This document shows, in pieces, positions 24,201 through 33,256 of a DNA stretch of 43,142 nt. Each line of letters starts with the position of its first letter. Position 1 is the first letter of the stretch. The stretch is taken from assembly GCA_002686995.1 (NCBI GenBank), contig NYZC01000203.1, positions 1 to 43,142 on the forward strand, in the 5' to 3' direction. The notes under the pieces were generated by a model. The model did no database searches, had not been told where the DNA came from, and was given only the letters and a program-made list of their open reading frames with translations. Both the position numbers and the translations under genes were made by a program. This DNA comes from Phycisphaeraceae bacterium (lineage in GTDB: Bacteria; Planctomycetota; Phycisphaerae; Phycisphaerales; Phycisphaeraceae).

Positions 24201-25876
24201 GTATTTGACGCCCGGTCCGCCCGCAGGCCTTCACTGTCGGGTGCTTCCGGAATGGAATCACCGGCATCGCAAAGCGCTTGCGCCGGGCAGCCATCCACCA
24301 CGCATCCGCACGTGTCGCCGGCGAATCGCAATGCTGCGGTCGGACAGGCGCGGACACACTTGCCGGCGGCCTCGCCAAGGGCCTCGTCGAGCGATCCGTC
24401 AAACGGCACATCGATGCGGACGTCAAACCCACGGCCCACGTGCGTCATCCCGGGAACCTCGGCGCAACCACTCGTGATCTCAACGCACAGCCCGCACGAG
24501 ATGCACTTGCCAGGATCGTAGAGAACTTCACCCATGCGTCGGTGACGCGCGAGCATGCGGGCCGCACCGTGAAACGCGGAAGTTCGCGCCCCGCAGTCCG
24601 CCGCGAAGCGCCGAAGCCGACAGTCAGAGGCGCCGGCGCACGCACACTGCATGCAGCGACGCGCCTCCTCCAGCGCCTCCGCGACACCGAAGCCGCGCGC
24701 CAATCCCGCGTGCGGGCTGACCCGGCTCGCATCGCTCGCGCCCACCTCCGACGGCCGCGACTGCTGCAGTGCGCGGCGCGCCGTCTTCACGCTGAACGGA
24801 CGTCTCGACGCCTCGGGCCGAGTGCCGCGAAGATGCCGGTCGATCCGTGTCGCGGCGATTCTTCCTTCGGCGACGCTCCGCACCGCCACCCATGAGTGCC
24901 GCCGCGCCAGACCGGCTGCGAACACGCCGGGCATCGACGTTTCACCGGTCATTTCGTCGACCGCGACGCCGTCCGCGTTCGTGGCGAGCTCGAGGCGTCC
25001 GATCATCTCCTCGTCGAACGACCCGAGCGTGACAAGCACCGCGTCGTGCGCCCGTCTCAGGTCGATGAGATCCATGTCCTCGCCCAGGCGGCGATTCATG
25101 ACGAACCGCGCGCCCAGCCGTCGGATGATGTCGATCTCGCCGTCCAGGACCGCCCGCGGCAGGATGTGGGGCGACATCGCGTAACGCAGCCTCCCTCCCG
25201 GCTCATCGCGCTCGTCGAACACCGTGCACGCGTGGCCGGCGACCTGAAGGTAGTAAGCGGCGGAGAGCCCGCACGCCCCGGCGCCGACCACGGCGACGCG
25301 CCGCCCGGTGGCCGGCATCCGCCGCGGCAGCCAGGGTTCACTCGAAGCCAGGTCCTGGTCCGCGACGAATCGTTTGAGCAGGCACACCGCGACGGCACCG
25401 CCGGTCGGACGGCGGGTGCAGCCCGCCTCGCACGGCGCCGAACATACGCGGCCGAGCGCGGCTGGAAGCGGAATGTCCCGCTTGACCGTCTCGATCGCGC
25501 CGCGCAGATCGGACGCCGCGATCTGTCGGATCATCGTCGGAATATCCATGTGCGCCGGACAGGCGGTGTGACACGGCGCGAGACAGCTGCCCACGTGGTC
25601 GCTGAGCAGAAGCTCGAACGCGGTCCGCCGTGCCGCCAGGACGTCCTCCGAACCGGTCTCGACGATGTCGCCATCGCGAGCCGGCGTTGCGCAGGCCGGA
25701 ACGAGCCGGTCGGCGTCGTTGAGCTTCACGATGCAGACGAGGCAACTGCTCTGCGGCGAACAGCCCGGAAAGTGACACAGCGTGGGCACTTCGACACCGG
25801 CCATCGCCGCCGCCTCGAGCAGGGTCGCGCCCTCGGGCACCTCGACGGATCGATTGTCGATGCTCAGCTTGGGCAT
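24185..25876 (-). CDS. GltD/NuoG-like FAD and iron-sulfur subunit lacking the NAD(P)H domain
   Basis: A 563-residue redox subunit. Residues 1-80 are a [2Fe-2S] ferredoxin domain with C34-x10-C45-x2-C48-x13-C62, as in NuoG/HoxU. Residues 90-160 are the GltD-type iron-sulfur helical domain (C98, C102, C106; C145, C149, C153). The FAD-binding Rossmann motif is VVGAGACGLSAA at 196-207. In GltD and NfnB a second Rossmann NAD(P)H domain follows, but here the chain goes straight from the first domain's LVTLGSF to the closing TSMPGVFAAGL; about 100 residues are missing. The tail has ferredoxin-like Cys sets (C458, C461, C464; C507, C511). Its ATG overlaps the NuoEF stop by one base (TGATG). It probably passes electrons between NuoF and a membrane or soluble partner. 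The closest described architecture is the Stn/Nfn transhydrogenase. Confidence 0.85.
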   Translation of the reverse strand: MPKLSIDNRSVEVPEGATLLEAAAMAGVEVPTLCHFPGCSPQSSCLVCIVKLNDADRLVPACATPARDGDIVETGSEDVLAARRTAFELLLSDHVGSCLAPCHTACPAHMDIPTMIRQIAASDLRGAIETVKRDIPLPAALGRVCSAPCEAGCTRRPTGGAVAVCLLKRFVADQDLASSEPWLPRRMPATGRRVAVVGAGACGLSAAYYLQVAGHACTVFDERDEPGGRLRYAMSPHILPRAVLDGEIDIIRRLGARFVMNRRLGEDMDLIDLRRAHDAVLVTLGSFDEEMIGRLELATNADGVAVDEMTGETSMPGVFAAGLARRHSWVAVRSVAEGRIAATRIDRHLRGTRPEASRRPFSVKTARRALQQSRPSEVGASDASRVSPHAGLARGFGVAEALEEARRCMQCACAGASDCRLRRFAADCGARTSAFHGAARMLARHRRMGEVLYDPGKCISCGLCVEITSGCAEVPGMTHVGRGFDVRIDVPFDGSLDEALGEAAGKCVRACPTAALRFAGDTCGCVVDGCPAQALCDAGDSIPEAPDSEGLRADRASNTIPDP

Positions 25877-28224
25877 CAGCGAACCTCGATCGCTTCGTGG
25901 GGACAGACCAGGCGACAGGTATCGCAGCGTGTGCAGGTCACATCGTCGATGTGGTGTCGCGCAAGCGGTGTCAGCGCGATCGCCTCCACCGGGCAGTGCT
26001 GCGCGCACAGCGTGCAGCCGACACATCCGTCCGCGACCTCGTAGCGGATGAGCGGCTTGCACCGGCCCGCCGGGCAACGGCCATCGATATGCGCTTCGTA
26101 CTCGTCGCGGAAGTAGCGAAGGGTCGTGAGGACGGGGTTCGGCGCCGTGCCGCCGAGGCCGCAGAGACTGCCACGGCGCACGGCGTCAGCAAGCTGCTCG
26201 AGCGCCTGGAGATCGCGTCGCTGACCGCGCCCCTCGCAGAGACGATCGAGGATCTCCAGCATCCGCCGGGTGCCGACGCGACAGAACGTGCAGCGGCCGC
26301 AGGACTGGCCCTGCGTGAAGCGCAGGAAGTAGCGAGCCAGATCGACCATGCAATCCGTGTCGTCCAGGACCACGAGACCGCCCGAACCCATCATCGCGCC
26401 CACCTCGCGGAGCGCCTCGTAGTCGACGGGGGTGTCGGCCAGCGCGGCGGGCACGCAGCCGCCGGACGGTCCGCCGATCTGAACGGCCTTGAATCGCCGG
26501 CCGTCCGCGATCCCGCCGCCGATCTCCTGGACGATCCGGCCGATCGTCATTCCCATCGGCACCTCGATCAGACCGCCCCGCCGTACGCGTCCCGCCAGGG
26601 AGAACACCTTCGTGCCCTTGCTGCCGGCCGTGCCCATCGATGCGAACGCGCCGGCGCCGTGACGCACGATCCACGGCACGACCGCGAACGTCTCGACGTT
26701 ATTGACGAGCGTCGGTCGGTCCCACAGCCCCCGCTCCGCCGGAAACGGCGGACGCGGGCGGGGCATCCCCCGCCGGCCCTCGAGCGACGCGAGCAGTGCG
26801 GTCTCCTCGCCGCAGACGAACGCCCCGCCCCCCTCGCGCACCTCGAAACGCGGCGTCGCGCCGAAGACGCCGCGCCGCGCGCAAATCGCGATCGCCTCGC
26901 GCAGCCGACGCACCGCGAGCGCGTACTCGTGTCGCACGAACAGGATGGCCTCGTCGGCGCCGATCGCGTGCGCTGCGATGGCCATGCCTTCCATGATCCT
27001 GAACGGGAACGATTCGAGCAGCATACGATCCATGAAGGCGCCGGGATCGCCTTCGTCGCCATTGCAGATCACGTACTTCCTGCGGCCTTCGGCCCGCGCG
27101 ACGCGGCGCCATTTCTCCCCCGACGGAAAGCCCGCGCCACCTCGACCTCGGAGGCCGCTCCTCGAGATCGTGTCGATGATTTGCGCCGCAGGATCCTCCC
27201 GAGCATGCTGCAGCGCATCGAAGCCGCCGCGCTGCAGGTACTGGCCCAGATCGAGCGGATCGAGGCATCCGAAGTGTTCGGTCGCGATGTGACGCTGCGG
27301 TCCGAGAAACGTCGATACAGCGGGGTCGCGGACGTCGAGAGGACGGCGGTGATCGGCCCGGTCGGCGTCGCCACTCAGCAGCCCCTCGATCCAGTGGTTC
27401 GCTTTTCGGCGCCAGCGCGCGAATCCCTTTGGCGCGAAGTGCCGCTCCAGGATCGAGGTGGCCTCATCGGGGCGCACGCGCTCGTAGAGAAACTGCTGGT
27501 CATCGTTCGACGTTCCGCGCGCGGCCGGGCGCACCTCGACCAGCGGAGTGCGGTGGCACATTCCGACGCAGCCGACGCGCTGCACCGTCACGGGCAGATC
27601 GAACTCGGCGGCCGCGTCGAGGAGCGTCTCGTAGATCCTGTCGCTTCCCTTGGCCGCGCAGCAGGATCCGAGCCCGATGCGCACCTCGCCGCCGCCCAGG
27701 CCGGACCGCCCCGCGACGGGCGCGCGGCGAGTTTCGCCCGCGCGACCCCGCTGCCTTCGCTCATGTTCCGCCAGTCGCGGCCTTACACCGTCGGGTGTCA
27801 GCTGCCCGTACGTCACATCGTCGACCTGCACCACCGGCGCAAGCGTGCAGCACCCGAGACAGGCGACTCGCTCGATCGTGTAGCGCCGCTGAGGATCCGT
27901 ATCCTGACCTGGCGGAACGCCGCAATGGTGAGCGATCGCCTGGTGGATCAGCTCGGCGCCCTTGACGTGGCACGCAGTGCCGCAGCAGACCCTAACACGC
28001 CTGCGCCCCGCCGGATCGCGCCGGAAGTGATCGTAGAACGTCGAGACACCGACGATGGACGCCGGCGTGATGCGCGTCACCGCACACACGCGGCGCAACG
28101 CCGGCTCGGGAAGGTACCGGTAATGCTCCTGCAGCGCTTCGAGGATCGGCAGCACGAATTCGGGATCCTGGCCGTGGCGCGCGATCACCTGATCGACGAA
28201 CTGAAGATCGATCCCAGGCGTCAC
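25876..28224 (-). CDS. NuoE-NuoF fusion (NADH-binding iron-sulfur flavoprotein)
   Basis: A 782-residue fusion. Residues 1-150 are NuoE-like (C80, C85, C122, C126 for [2Fe-2S]). Residues 180-235 are a second thioredoxin-fold [2Fe-2S] domain (CC at 188-189; C219, C223). Residues 300-700 are NuoF: NADH/FMN loop GLRGRGGAGFPSGEKW at 357-372, CGEETALLASLEG at 471-483, and a [4Fe-4S] site C642, C645, C648, C688. The C-terminus is a two-cluster ferredoxin (C734, C737, C740, C744; C764, C767, C770, C774). This is the HydB/HndC arrangement of electron-bifurcating enzymes. It starts with GTG 28224 overlapping the upstream stop (GTGA), so it is translationally coupled. It presumably oxidises or reduces NAD(H) in the cytoplasm. 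Confidence 0.92.
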   Translation of the reverse strand: MTPGIDLQFVDQVIARHGQDPEFVLPILEALQEHYRYLPEPALRRVCAVTRITPASIVGVSTFYDHFRRDPAGRRRVRVCCGTACHVKGAELIHQAIAHHCGVPPGQDTDPQRRYTIERVACLGCCTLAPVVQVDDVTYGQLTPDGVRPRLAEHERRQRGRAGETRRAPVAGRSGLGGGEVRIGLGSCCAAKGSDRIYETLLDAAAEFDLPVTVQRVGCVGMCHRTPLVEVRPAARGTSNDDQQFLYERVRPDEATSILERHFAPKGFARWRRKANHWIEGLLSGDADRADHRRPLDVRDPAVSTFLGPQRHIATEHFGCLDPLDLGQYLQRGGFDALQHAREDPAAQIIDTISRSGLRGRGGAGFPSGEKWRRVARAEGRRKYVICNGDEGDPGAFMDRMLLESFPFRIMEGMAIAAHAIGADEAILFVRHEYALAVRRLREAIAICARRGVFGATPRFEVREGGGAFVCGEETALLASLEGRRGMPRPRPPFPAERGLWDRPTLVNNVETFAVVPWIVRHGAGAFASMGTAGSKGTKVFSLAGRVRRGGLIEVPMGMTIGRIVQEIGGGIADGRRFKAVQIGGPSGGCVPAALADTPVDYEALREVGAMMGSGGLVVLDDTDCMVDLARYFLRFTQGQSCGRCTFCRVGTRRMLEILDRLCEGRGQRRDLQALEQLADAVRRGSLCGLGGTAPNPVLTTLRYFRDEYEAHIDGRCPAGRCKPLIRYEVADGCVGCTLCAQHCPVEAIALTPLARHHIDDVTCTRCDTCRLVCPHEAIEVR

Positions 28225-29993
28225 GGCTGACCTCCCGCTTCGGCGATACAGAACAGGTGATCATCGGCGCGAATGTAGATGCGGCCGCGGCTGAACGCCG
28301 GCGTAGCATCGACCGGCTCGCCGACCGCCCCGCGACCGACCGCCTCGAATCGCTCCCCCGCGCGAACGACGATCGTCGTGCCGTCCGTGCCCGTCGCGTA
28401 GACGCGGTCGCCCGCGCACACGGGCGATGCGTGAAACACCAGATCGAATTCCTGGCGCCAAACGGCCTCTCCATTTTCAGCTCGCACGCATGACATCGCG
28501 CCGCCCGTCGTCAGGCTGTAGACGAAGCCGTCGAACGCGACCGGGCTGGCGATGTCCGGCACGTCATCCTGCGCCGCCCAGCGCACGTGCGAGTCCGTCA
28601 ACTGGCCGGACCCGGTCGGATCGAGCGCAACGAGCCGTTCCCAGGGACTGGCCACGAAGACGAGACCGGAACGATCGTCGAAGCACGGTGAGGGCGCCAG
28701 CTCTCCGGTCACCGTCGCGCTGCGCCAGCGCTCTCGTCCGCTGGCCGGGTCGTAAGCGATCACCCATGGGGCCGCCGCCGTGACCAGCGTTGGCGCTTCT
28801 TCGGGCCCGATCACGATCGGACTGGTCCAGGACGCGCTGACGGGCCGCTCGACGCGCCAGGCCGTCTCGCCGGCTCGCGCGTCGAGCGCAAGCAGCGTCG
28901 ATCGCCGGTCACGCTCGTGGGCCTGATCCAACTGCACGATCACCCGCGCCCCGTAGACCAGCAGCGACGATGCATGCCCGTAGTCGTTTTCAGGTTGTCC
29001 CAGCGCGCGGCCCCATACGAACGCACCTTCGACATCGTAGGCGGCGAGGTCACCGTTGGCGAACACGACGAAGACGTGTCGTCCGTCCGTTGCCGGCGTC
29101 GACGCGGCATGCCCGGTATCCGCCGTGACCTCGACGGGCTTCGGTTCGCGCCGGGCGAATGGGTGCTCCCGGTCGACACGCCTTTCCCAGATCACCTCGC
29201 CTGTTGCCGCGTCCAGGCAGTAGACGACGCGCCGGGCGCCGTCGGCGCCGCTGCACATCACGCGATCACCCCACACAACCGCCGAGCTCTTGCCGGCAAG
29301 TTCCAGGCGCGTTTTCCACCGCACGTTCGCGCCCGTCTTCACGTCCCACGAAACCGGGTAGGCGTATTGATCCGCGTCAAGCGCCACGCCCAGCCCGCCT
29401 GGTCCGCGGAAGCAGGGCCAGCTCGGCTCGCCGTGCGCCCCTTCAGTCTCCTGGGCGTTAGGCGCCGATCCGTCCTGCGATCCGACGCGCCGGGCGCCGC
29501 CCGGCATCGCGAAGGCGAGGGCCACGAAACCGACGAGCAGCAATCCGCCGTGCGCCGCCAGCGCGCGGCGCATGCTCACGACATTCGGCTCGGAGCGCGG
29601 CGCCACCGAACCCGCGGACGCGACGCGCACCCGGACTGGCCGGCGTATGGCGAGCTTCAGTGCAGCCAGAGCGACGATCACCACGGCCAGGAGCAGCGCG
29701 CCACCGAAGTCCGCGCGGCGCTGACGCTGCAGGTACTGCGCGCGAATCTGCAGGTCCATCTCGCGTATCCGCGTCCTGAGCTGCTCATTGCCGGGCTGGT
29801 CCGCCAGTGCCCGCTCGAGCACCGCAAGCTCGGGGGACTCGAGTGGATTGACGACGCGCAGGTTCCAGAAGTTGACCATGAGCCCGACGACGACCACCGC
29901 GGCAACGCCTCCCGCAACGAGCGCGACGCCGGCCGCCGACCGCTGCACGCGGCCGGTCAGGCTCCTCGGCGCGATGTCCGATTCACGTTCCAC
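28221..29993 (-). CDS. Membrane-anchored PQQ/BamB-like beta-propeller protein
   Basis: A 590-residue protein. The N-terminal part has membrane helices (about 22-42, 97-116 and 154-170) with a charged helical stretch at 60-95. Residues 185-590 are a beta-propeller with repeated blade motifs such as VYCLDAATGEVIWERRV, LLALDARAGETAWRVERP and AYDPASGRERWRSATV. Such propellers bind PQQ or act as structural platforms; no catalytic residues can be named. It starts with GTG 29993, with GGAG 7 bases upstream, and overlaps the membrane ferredoxin gene by 11 bases. The propeller is probably extracytoplasmic. It may dock an electron donor to the complex. Confidence 0.82.
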   Translation of the reverse strand: MERESDIAPRSLTGRVQRSAAGVALVAGGVAAVVVVGLMVNFWNLRVVNPLESPELAVLERALADQPGNEQLRTRIREMDLQIRAQYLQRQRRADFGGALLLAVVIVALAALKLAIRRPVRVRVASAGSVAPRSEPNVVSMRRALAAHGGLLLVGFVALAFAMPGGARRVGSQDGSAPNAQETEGAHGEPSWPCFRGPGGLGVALDADQYAYPVSWDVKTGANVRWKTRLELAGKSSAVVWGDRVMCSGADGARRVVYCLDAATGEVIWERRVDREHPFARREPKPVEVTADTGHAASTPATDGRHVFVVFANGDLAAYDVEGAFVWGRALGQPENDYGHASSLLVYGARVIVQLDQAHERDRRSTLLALDARAGETAWRVERPVSASWTSPIVIGPEEAPTLVTAAAPWVIAYDPASGRERWRSATVTGELAPSPCFDDRSGLVFVASPWERLVALDPTGSGQLTDSHVRWAAQDDVPDIASPVAFDGFVYSLTTGGAMSCVRAENGEAVWRQEFDLVFHASPVCAGDRVYATGTDGTTIVVRAGERFEAVGRGAVGEPVDATPAFSRGRIYIRADDHLFCIAEAGGQP

Positions 29994-31332
29994 GTTCAGG
30001 CTCCCTGCCCGCGCTCGCGGTCAGCTCGACGAAATCCGTGCCCGTCGTGGCCTCATCGAGCAGCGCCAGGTTCTTTGGATCATGCGGGCAGTACTCGAAG
30101 CAGCGTGCGCAGGCGACGCAGCGCGATCGGTCGATGTCGTACTCCGAACGGACGTGCCGCCGCGCCAGTCGGAGCGCCGTCGTGCCGAAGACGAGGCCCA
30201 TGAACGCGCCGAACCACGGGGCGCCGTGTCTGAAGCGCCGCTGCACGGCATGCGACTGTTCATAAAGCTCCGCGATCGGCGCGCCTCTCGCCCGGAACGA
30301 GCGGCTCGCGTCGGTCTGGCCGGACACGAGCGCGGCCTCTTCCGCGGCGACGCGTCGAGCCAGCTGCACCGTCGGATGCACCCTGGACATCGGCGCCGCG
30401 ACGGCGAGCCCGGCGCCGACACCGAGCGCCACGATGACCGGCACCATGAGCAGCGCCTGTCCGAATCGCCGGCGGTCGGCGGCGCGTTCCTCCAGCGGCC
30501 GATCGGGCGCCGGACCCTCGATCGCGTCGACGGGGCAGGCGTCGGCGCAAAGATGACAGTTGATGCAGTGCGACGGGTCGATGCGCGGATGCCATTTCGA
30601 AGCGCGCGCGAGCCACCCGAGCAGCACGCCGTACGGGCAGAGGTACCGGCAGTACGGCCTGACGACGAACATGGCGAGCACGAGCATCGCGCCGCCGAGC
30701 AGCAGCATCTCGAGCGTGCCGCTGCGGCGGAACAGGCCTACGAACGGGTCGTAGCGACAGATGATGAACGCGCTGCCCGTCGCGGCGAAGAGCACTGCGG
30801 CGGCAAGGTAGAGATACCGCAGCAGGCCGAGCGATCGATCCAGCCACGCCGGCACATGCACGGGTCGTACCGCCACGAGATCCTGGATCGCACCGTGCGG
30901 GCAGACCGCGGCGCAGAAGGTCCGTCCGAAGAACAACGCGAAAACGAGGGGCAGCGCGAAGAAGACGGCCGCCGACGCCGGCAGTGCGTAGCCCGTGTCG
31001 AACAGCGCCAGCGCTACGTTCTGCACCGAGCCGATCGCGCAGATGCAGCCCTCGCGCCAGAAACCGAAGTAGGCCATCGCGCACGCCGCCATCGCGAACA
31101 CCGCAGGTCGCGATCGCCGTTTCAGGACGATCCACGTCGTGATCGCGAGCGCTGCCGCGAGCAGCACGAGGTCGAGCGATTCGATCCATCTCCCGTCCGG
31201 AGGCGGCGTGAGCGTCGCCGGCAGCGCGTGCCCGGTCTCGAAGTCGGGGGGAGGAAACCGCGGAGCGGAGACCGCGGCCGGGACGACGCGCAGGCTCGCG
31301 AGGAGCGCGACGGCGGTCGTCGATCCCGTCAT
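29983..31332 (-). CDS. NosR/NapH-like membrane ferredoxin
   Basis: A 449-residue membrane iron-sulfur protein. Helices lie at about 52-70, 77-92, 118-136, 172-192, 208-226 and near 292-312 and 372-388. Two CxxxCP motifs, C140AAVCPHG and C228RYLCPYG, are the NosR/NapH/PceC signature. A first [4Fe-4S] ferredoxin motif is at C256, C259, C262, C266; the C-terminal domain has another at C405, C408, C411, C415. The family moves electrons between quinol or membrane donors and periplasmic or cytoplasmic acceptors. The ATG overlaps the upstream stop by four bases (ATGA). The frame is open further upstream, but that part is out of register with the upstream gene. Confidence 0.86.
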   Translation of the reverse strand: MTGSTTAVALLASLRVVPAAVSAPRFPPPDFETGHALPATLTPPPDGRWIESLDLVLLAAALAITTWIVLKRRSRPAVFAMAACAMAYFGFWREGCICAIGSVQNVALALFDTGYALPASAAVFFALPLVFALFFGRTFCAAVCPHGAIQDLVAVRPVHVPAWLDRSLGLLRYLYLAAAVLFAATGSAFIICRYDPFVGLFRRSGTLEMLLLGGAMLVLAMFVVRPYCRYLCPYGVLLGWLARASKWHPRIDPSHCINCHLCADACPVDAIEGPAPDRPLEERAADRRRFGQALLMVPVIVALGVGAGLAVAAPMSRVHPTVQLARRVAAEEAALVSGQTDASRSFRARGAPIAELYEQSHAVQRRFRHGAPWFGAFMGLVFGTTALRLARRHVRSEYDIDRSRCVACARCFEYCPHDPKNLALLDEATTGTDFVELTASAGREPERGT

Positions 31333-31880
31333 GGCGCCGGCTCCGTCGACTTGATCCGGTATGGCGCTTCCGCGGGCACCCGGGTGATCGCGCCGGCCGG
31401 ACACATCCGCGCGATGCGGCATTCGTTGCAATTGACGCAGCGATCGTGGCGAATCTGCAGAAACAGCGAAGCGTTGCCGAACGCCGTGCAGCCGGCGACG
31501 CACTTCGCGCAACCGATGCAGCGCTGCTCGTCGATCGAGTATTCGTAGTAGGGATCCTCGATGAAACTGCGCTGGATGGCCCCGGTCGGGCAGAGTTGAT
31601 TCTCCGCGCCCTCGTTCAGCTCGCCGGTTCGCGGGTCGAAGAACCCCGTGCACAGCTTGCAGTACCCGCACATCGCGTAAGCGTGCACGCACTTCACCGC
31701 CGACGGGTCAAGCACGCACTCGGTCGCGCAACGTCCGCAAGTCGTGCAACGGTCCGGATCGATCTGCCAGACGGTCTCGCGCGCCTGAGCGCGGCCGGCG
31801 AGAAAGCCACCGAGCCCGCCCAGGCCGGCCAGCGCCGCCCCGCGGAAGAACTGCCGCCGAGTCTCGTCGGTCGGGGGCAT
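31329..31880 (-). CDS. Tat-exported polyferredoxin
   Basis: A 183-residue iron-sulfur protein with a twin-arginine signal (TRRQFFRGAALAGLGGLGGF, RR at 8-9). It has Cys sets for up to four [4Fe-4S] clusters: C45-48-51-55; C64-71-74-77 with C97; C121-124-127-131; C148-151-154-160. It resembles the HybA/NrfC/PhsB class of electron-transfer subunits. The signal predicts a periplasmic location, facing the NosR-like membrane protein. The start at 31880 overlaps the stop of the Cys4 mini-protein by one base. Confidence 0.9.
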   Translation of the reverse strand: MPPTDETRRQFFRGAALAGLGGLGGFLAGRAQARETVWQIDPDRCTTCGRCATECVLDPSAVKCVHAYAMCGYCKLCTGFFDPRTGELNEGAENQLCPTGAIQRSFIEDPYYEYSIDEQRCIGCAKCVAGCTAFGNASLFLQIRHDRCVNCNECRIARMCPAGAITRVPAEAPYRIKSTEPAP

Positions 31881-32134
31881 CACTCGCTCCTCCCCAGCGC
31901 GGTGCGAGTCGACAGCGCGGCCGGCAGACCGCATGCCCCGAGCACCGGACACCGCCGACAGACGCCCTGGTTCACGCAGGGCGCCTCGGTCGGTCGCTTC
32001 GGCCGACGCGCGGCCAGGACGAACGCGGCCGCGGAAAGCCCGAGCGCCGCGACGCCGCGCCCGGCGTCCAGCAGAAACGCGCGGCGATTGGACCTCGCCA
32101 CATCGACATCGACCTGTTCAACTGGCCTGGTCAT
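31880..32134 (-). CDS. Small Tat-like protein with Cys4 motif
   Basis: An 84-residue protein not assigned to any family I know. Residues 15-42 look like a Tat signal or anchor (SNRRAFLLDAGRGVAALGLS). The mature part has C53-x5-C59-x2-C62-x5-C68, which suits a metal or iron-sulfur centre. GGAG is 9 bases upstream of the ATG at 32134. It overlaps the NHL gene by 17 bases and the polyferredoxin gene by one. The tight overlaps argue that it is a real component of the complex. Confidence 0.75.
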   Translation of the reverse strand: MTRPVEQVDVDVARSNRRAFLLDAGRGVAALGLSAAAFVLAARRPKRPTEAPCVNQGVCRRCPVLGACGLPAALSTRTALGRSE

Positions 32135-33212
32135 CGCCCGAGACTCCGTCATGGCCGGAAACCGGCGAGAACACGATCAGGTCCCCGGTTGGCGGATGAA
32201 GAAGAATGATCCGGCCCGCACCGCCGGACGCGATGATCGGCGGCGCGAACTGCGACGCCGTGACGCCGCACGAGAAGTTCGCCGAGGTGACGCCCAGCGC
32301 CGCCGGATCCGCAACGACGGACTCCAGGGCGCCGTTCGCCGCGTGGATCTTCACGCGCGGCAGCCCCTTCTCGGAGGTGACGAAGCGACCGTCGGGCAGG
32401 ACGATGAAACGGCAGGGATTGCAGCAGCCGCAGAATCCCTCGATCGACAGCGACGCCATGCCCCAGGATTCCCGGGGGCTGCCGTCGAACGCGAACGACT
32501 CCAGCCGGTGATTCCCGGTGTTCGCGACCCAGATCCGATCCGTGCCGGCGACGCGCACGTCGAAGTAAGGGCTCGGGATCACGAAGCGCGTCTCCTCGGC
32601 CGCCATCAGAGCGCCGCCGATCGTGCCGACCCGCTCCCCGTCGTCCCGGTAACGCAGAATCATCCGGTTGCCGGCGTCGGCAACGAACACGTCGTCACCC
32701 GTGGACGCGATGCAGGTGAGATAGGGTCGCCCGTCGATGACAGGCCAGGACGCCAGGCGCGTGCCGCGGTCATCGTGGACCTCGACATGATCCCGCATGC
32801 CGACGAGCAGCCGACCGCGACCGTCGAACGCCAGGCATCCCGCCGGCGACGCCAGGGGCCACTCACTCTGCCGGGATCCGTCGGCGGCCAGTGCGACGAT
32901 CGCGCGGCCGAGCGCGATGCGGATCCCGCTGTCCGGCGCGATGGCCATGTCGCGGGCTCCCACGAAGCCCGTCGCCAGCGTGGCCGAGCGCTCAAACCGG
33001 ATCAGCGCCGGGTCGACTGCGGGAAGCCGTCCGAGGTCGTAGGCGTGAAGATCGGACGTCCCATCGTTGGCGCCGGCACGTCGAAACCGTGCGAGCAGCG
33101 CGAATGCGGCCGACCCGACGGCCGCCACCGCGGCGGCCAGCACACCCGCCACCATGAACGTCCGGCGCCTGAATCGTCCTCGGACCGGGTCCCTGTCCAT
33201 GGCCATGGCCAT
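32118..33212 (-). CDS. NHL-repeat beta-propeller membrane-anchored protein
   Basis: A 364-residue protein. One N-terminal membrane helix (about 18-41) is followed by a six-bladed propeller of NHL type: repeats such as VFVADAGNRMILRYRDDG and IWVANTGNHRLESFAFDG. A conserved-looking CGCCNPC at 261-267 lies in one blade and could bind metal or form disulfides. The first of three closely spaced ATGs (33212) has GGAGG 7 bases upstream. First gene of the seven-gene overlapping unit. The propeller is probably outside the membrane, with a sensory, scaffold or electron-donor role; the exact role is unknown. Confidence 0.84.
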   Translation of the reverse strand: MAMAMDRDPVRGRFRRRTFMVAGVLAAAVAAVGSAAFALLARFRRAGANDGTSDLHAYDLGRLPAVDPALIRFERSATLATGFVGARDMAIAPDSGIRIALGRAIVALAADGSRQSEWPLASPAGCLAFDGRGRLLVGMRDHVEVHDDRGTRLASWPVIDGRPYLTCIASTGDDVFVADAGNRMILRYRDDGERVGTIGGALMAAEETRFVIPSPYFDVRVAGTDRIWVANTGNHRLESFAFDGSPRESWGMASLSIEGFCGCCNPCRFIVLPDGRFVTSEKGLPRVKIHAANGALESVVADPAALGVTSANFSCGVTASQFAPPIIASGGAGRIILLHPPTGDLIVFSPVSGHDGVSGDDQAS

Positions 33213-33256
33213 GGCCGACCTCCGTCGTGCACGGGGCGCAATTCAATCAAAAGACT

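Noticed and set aside
25877-26077. Extension of the GltD-like protein upstream of 25876
   Set aside because: It reads the NuoF C-terminal ferredoxin out of frame; the [2Fe-2S] domain begins at MPKLSIDNRS with a coupled ATG.
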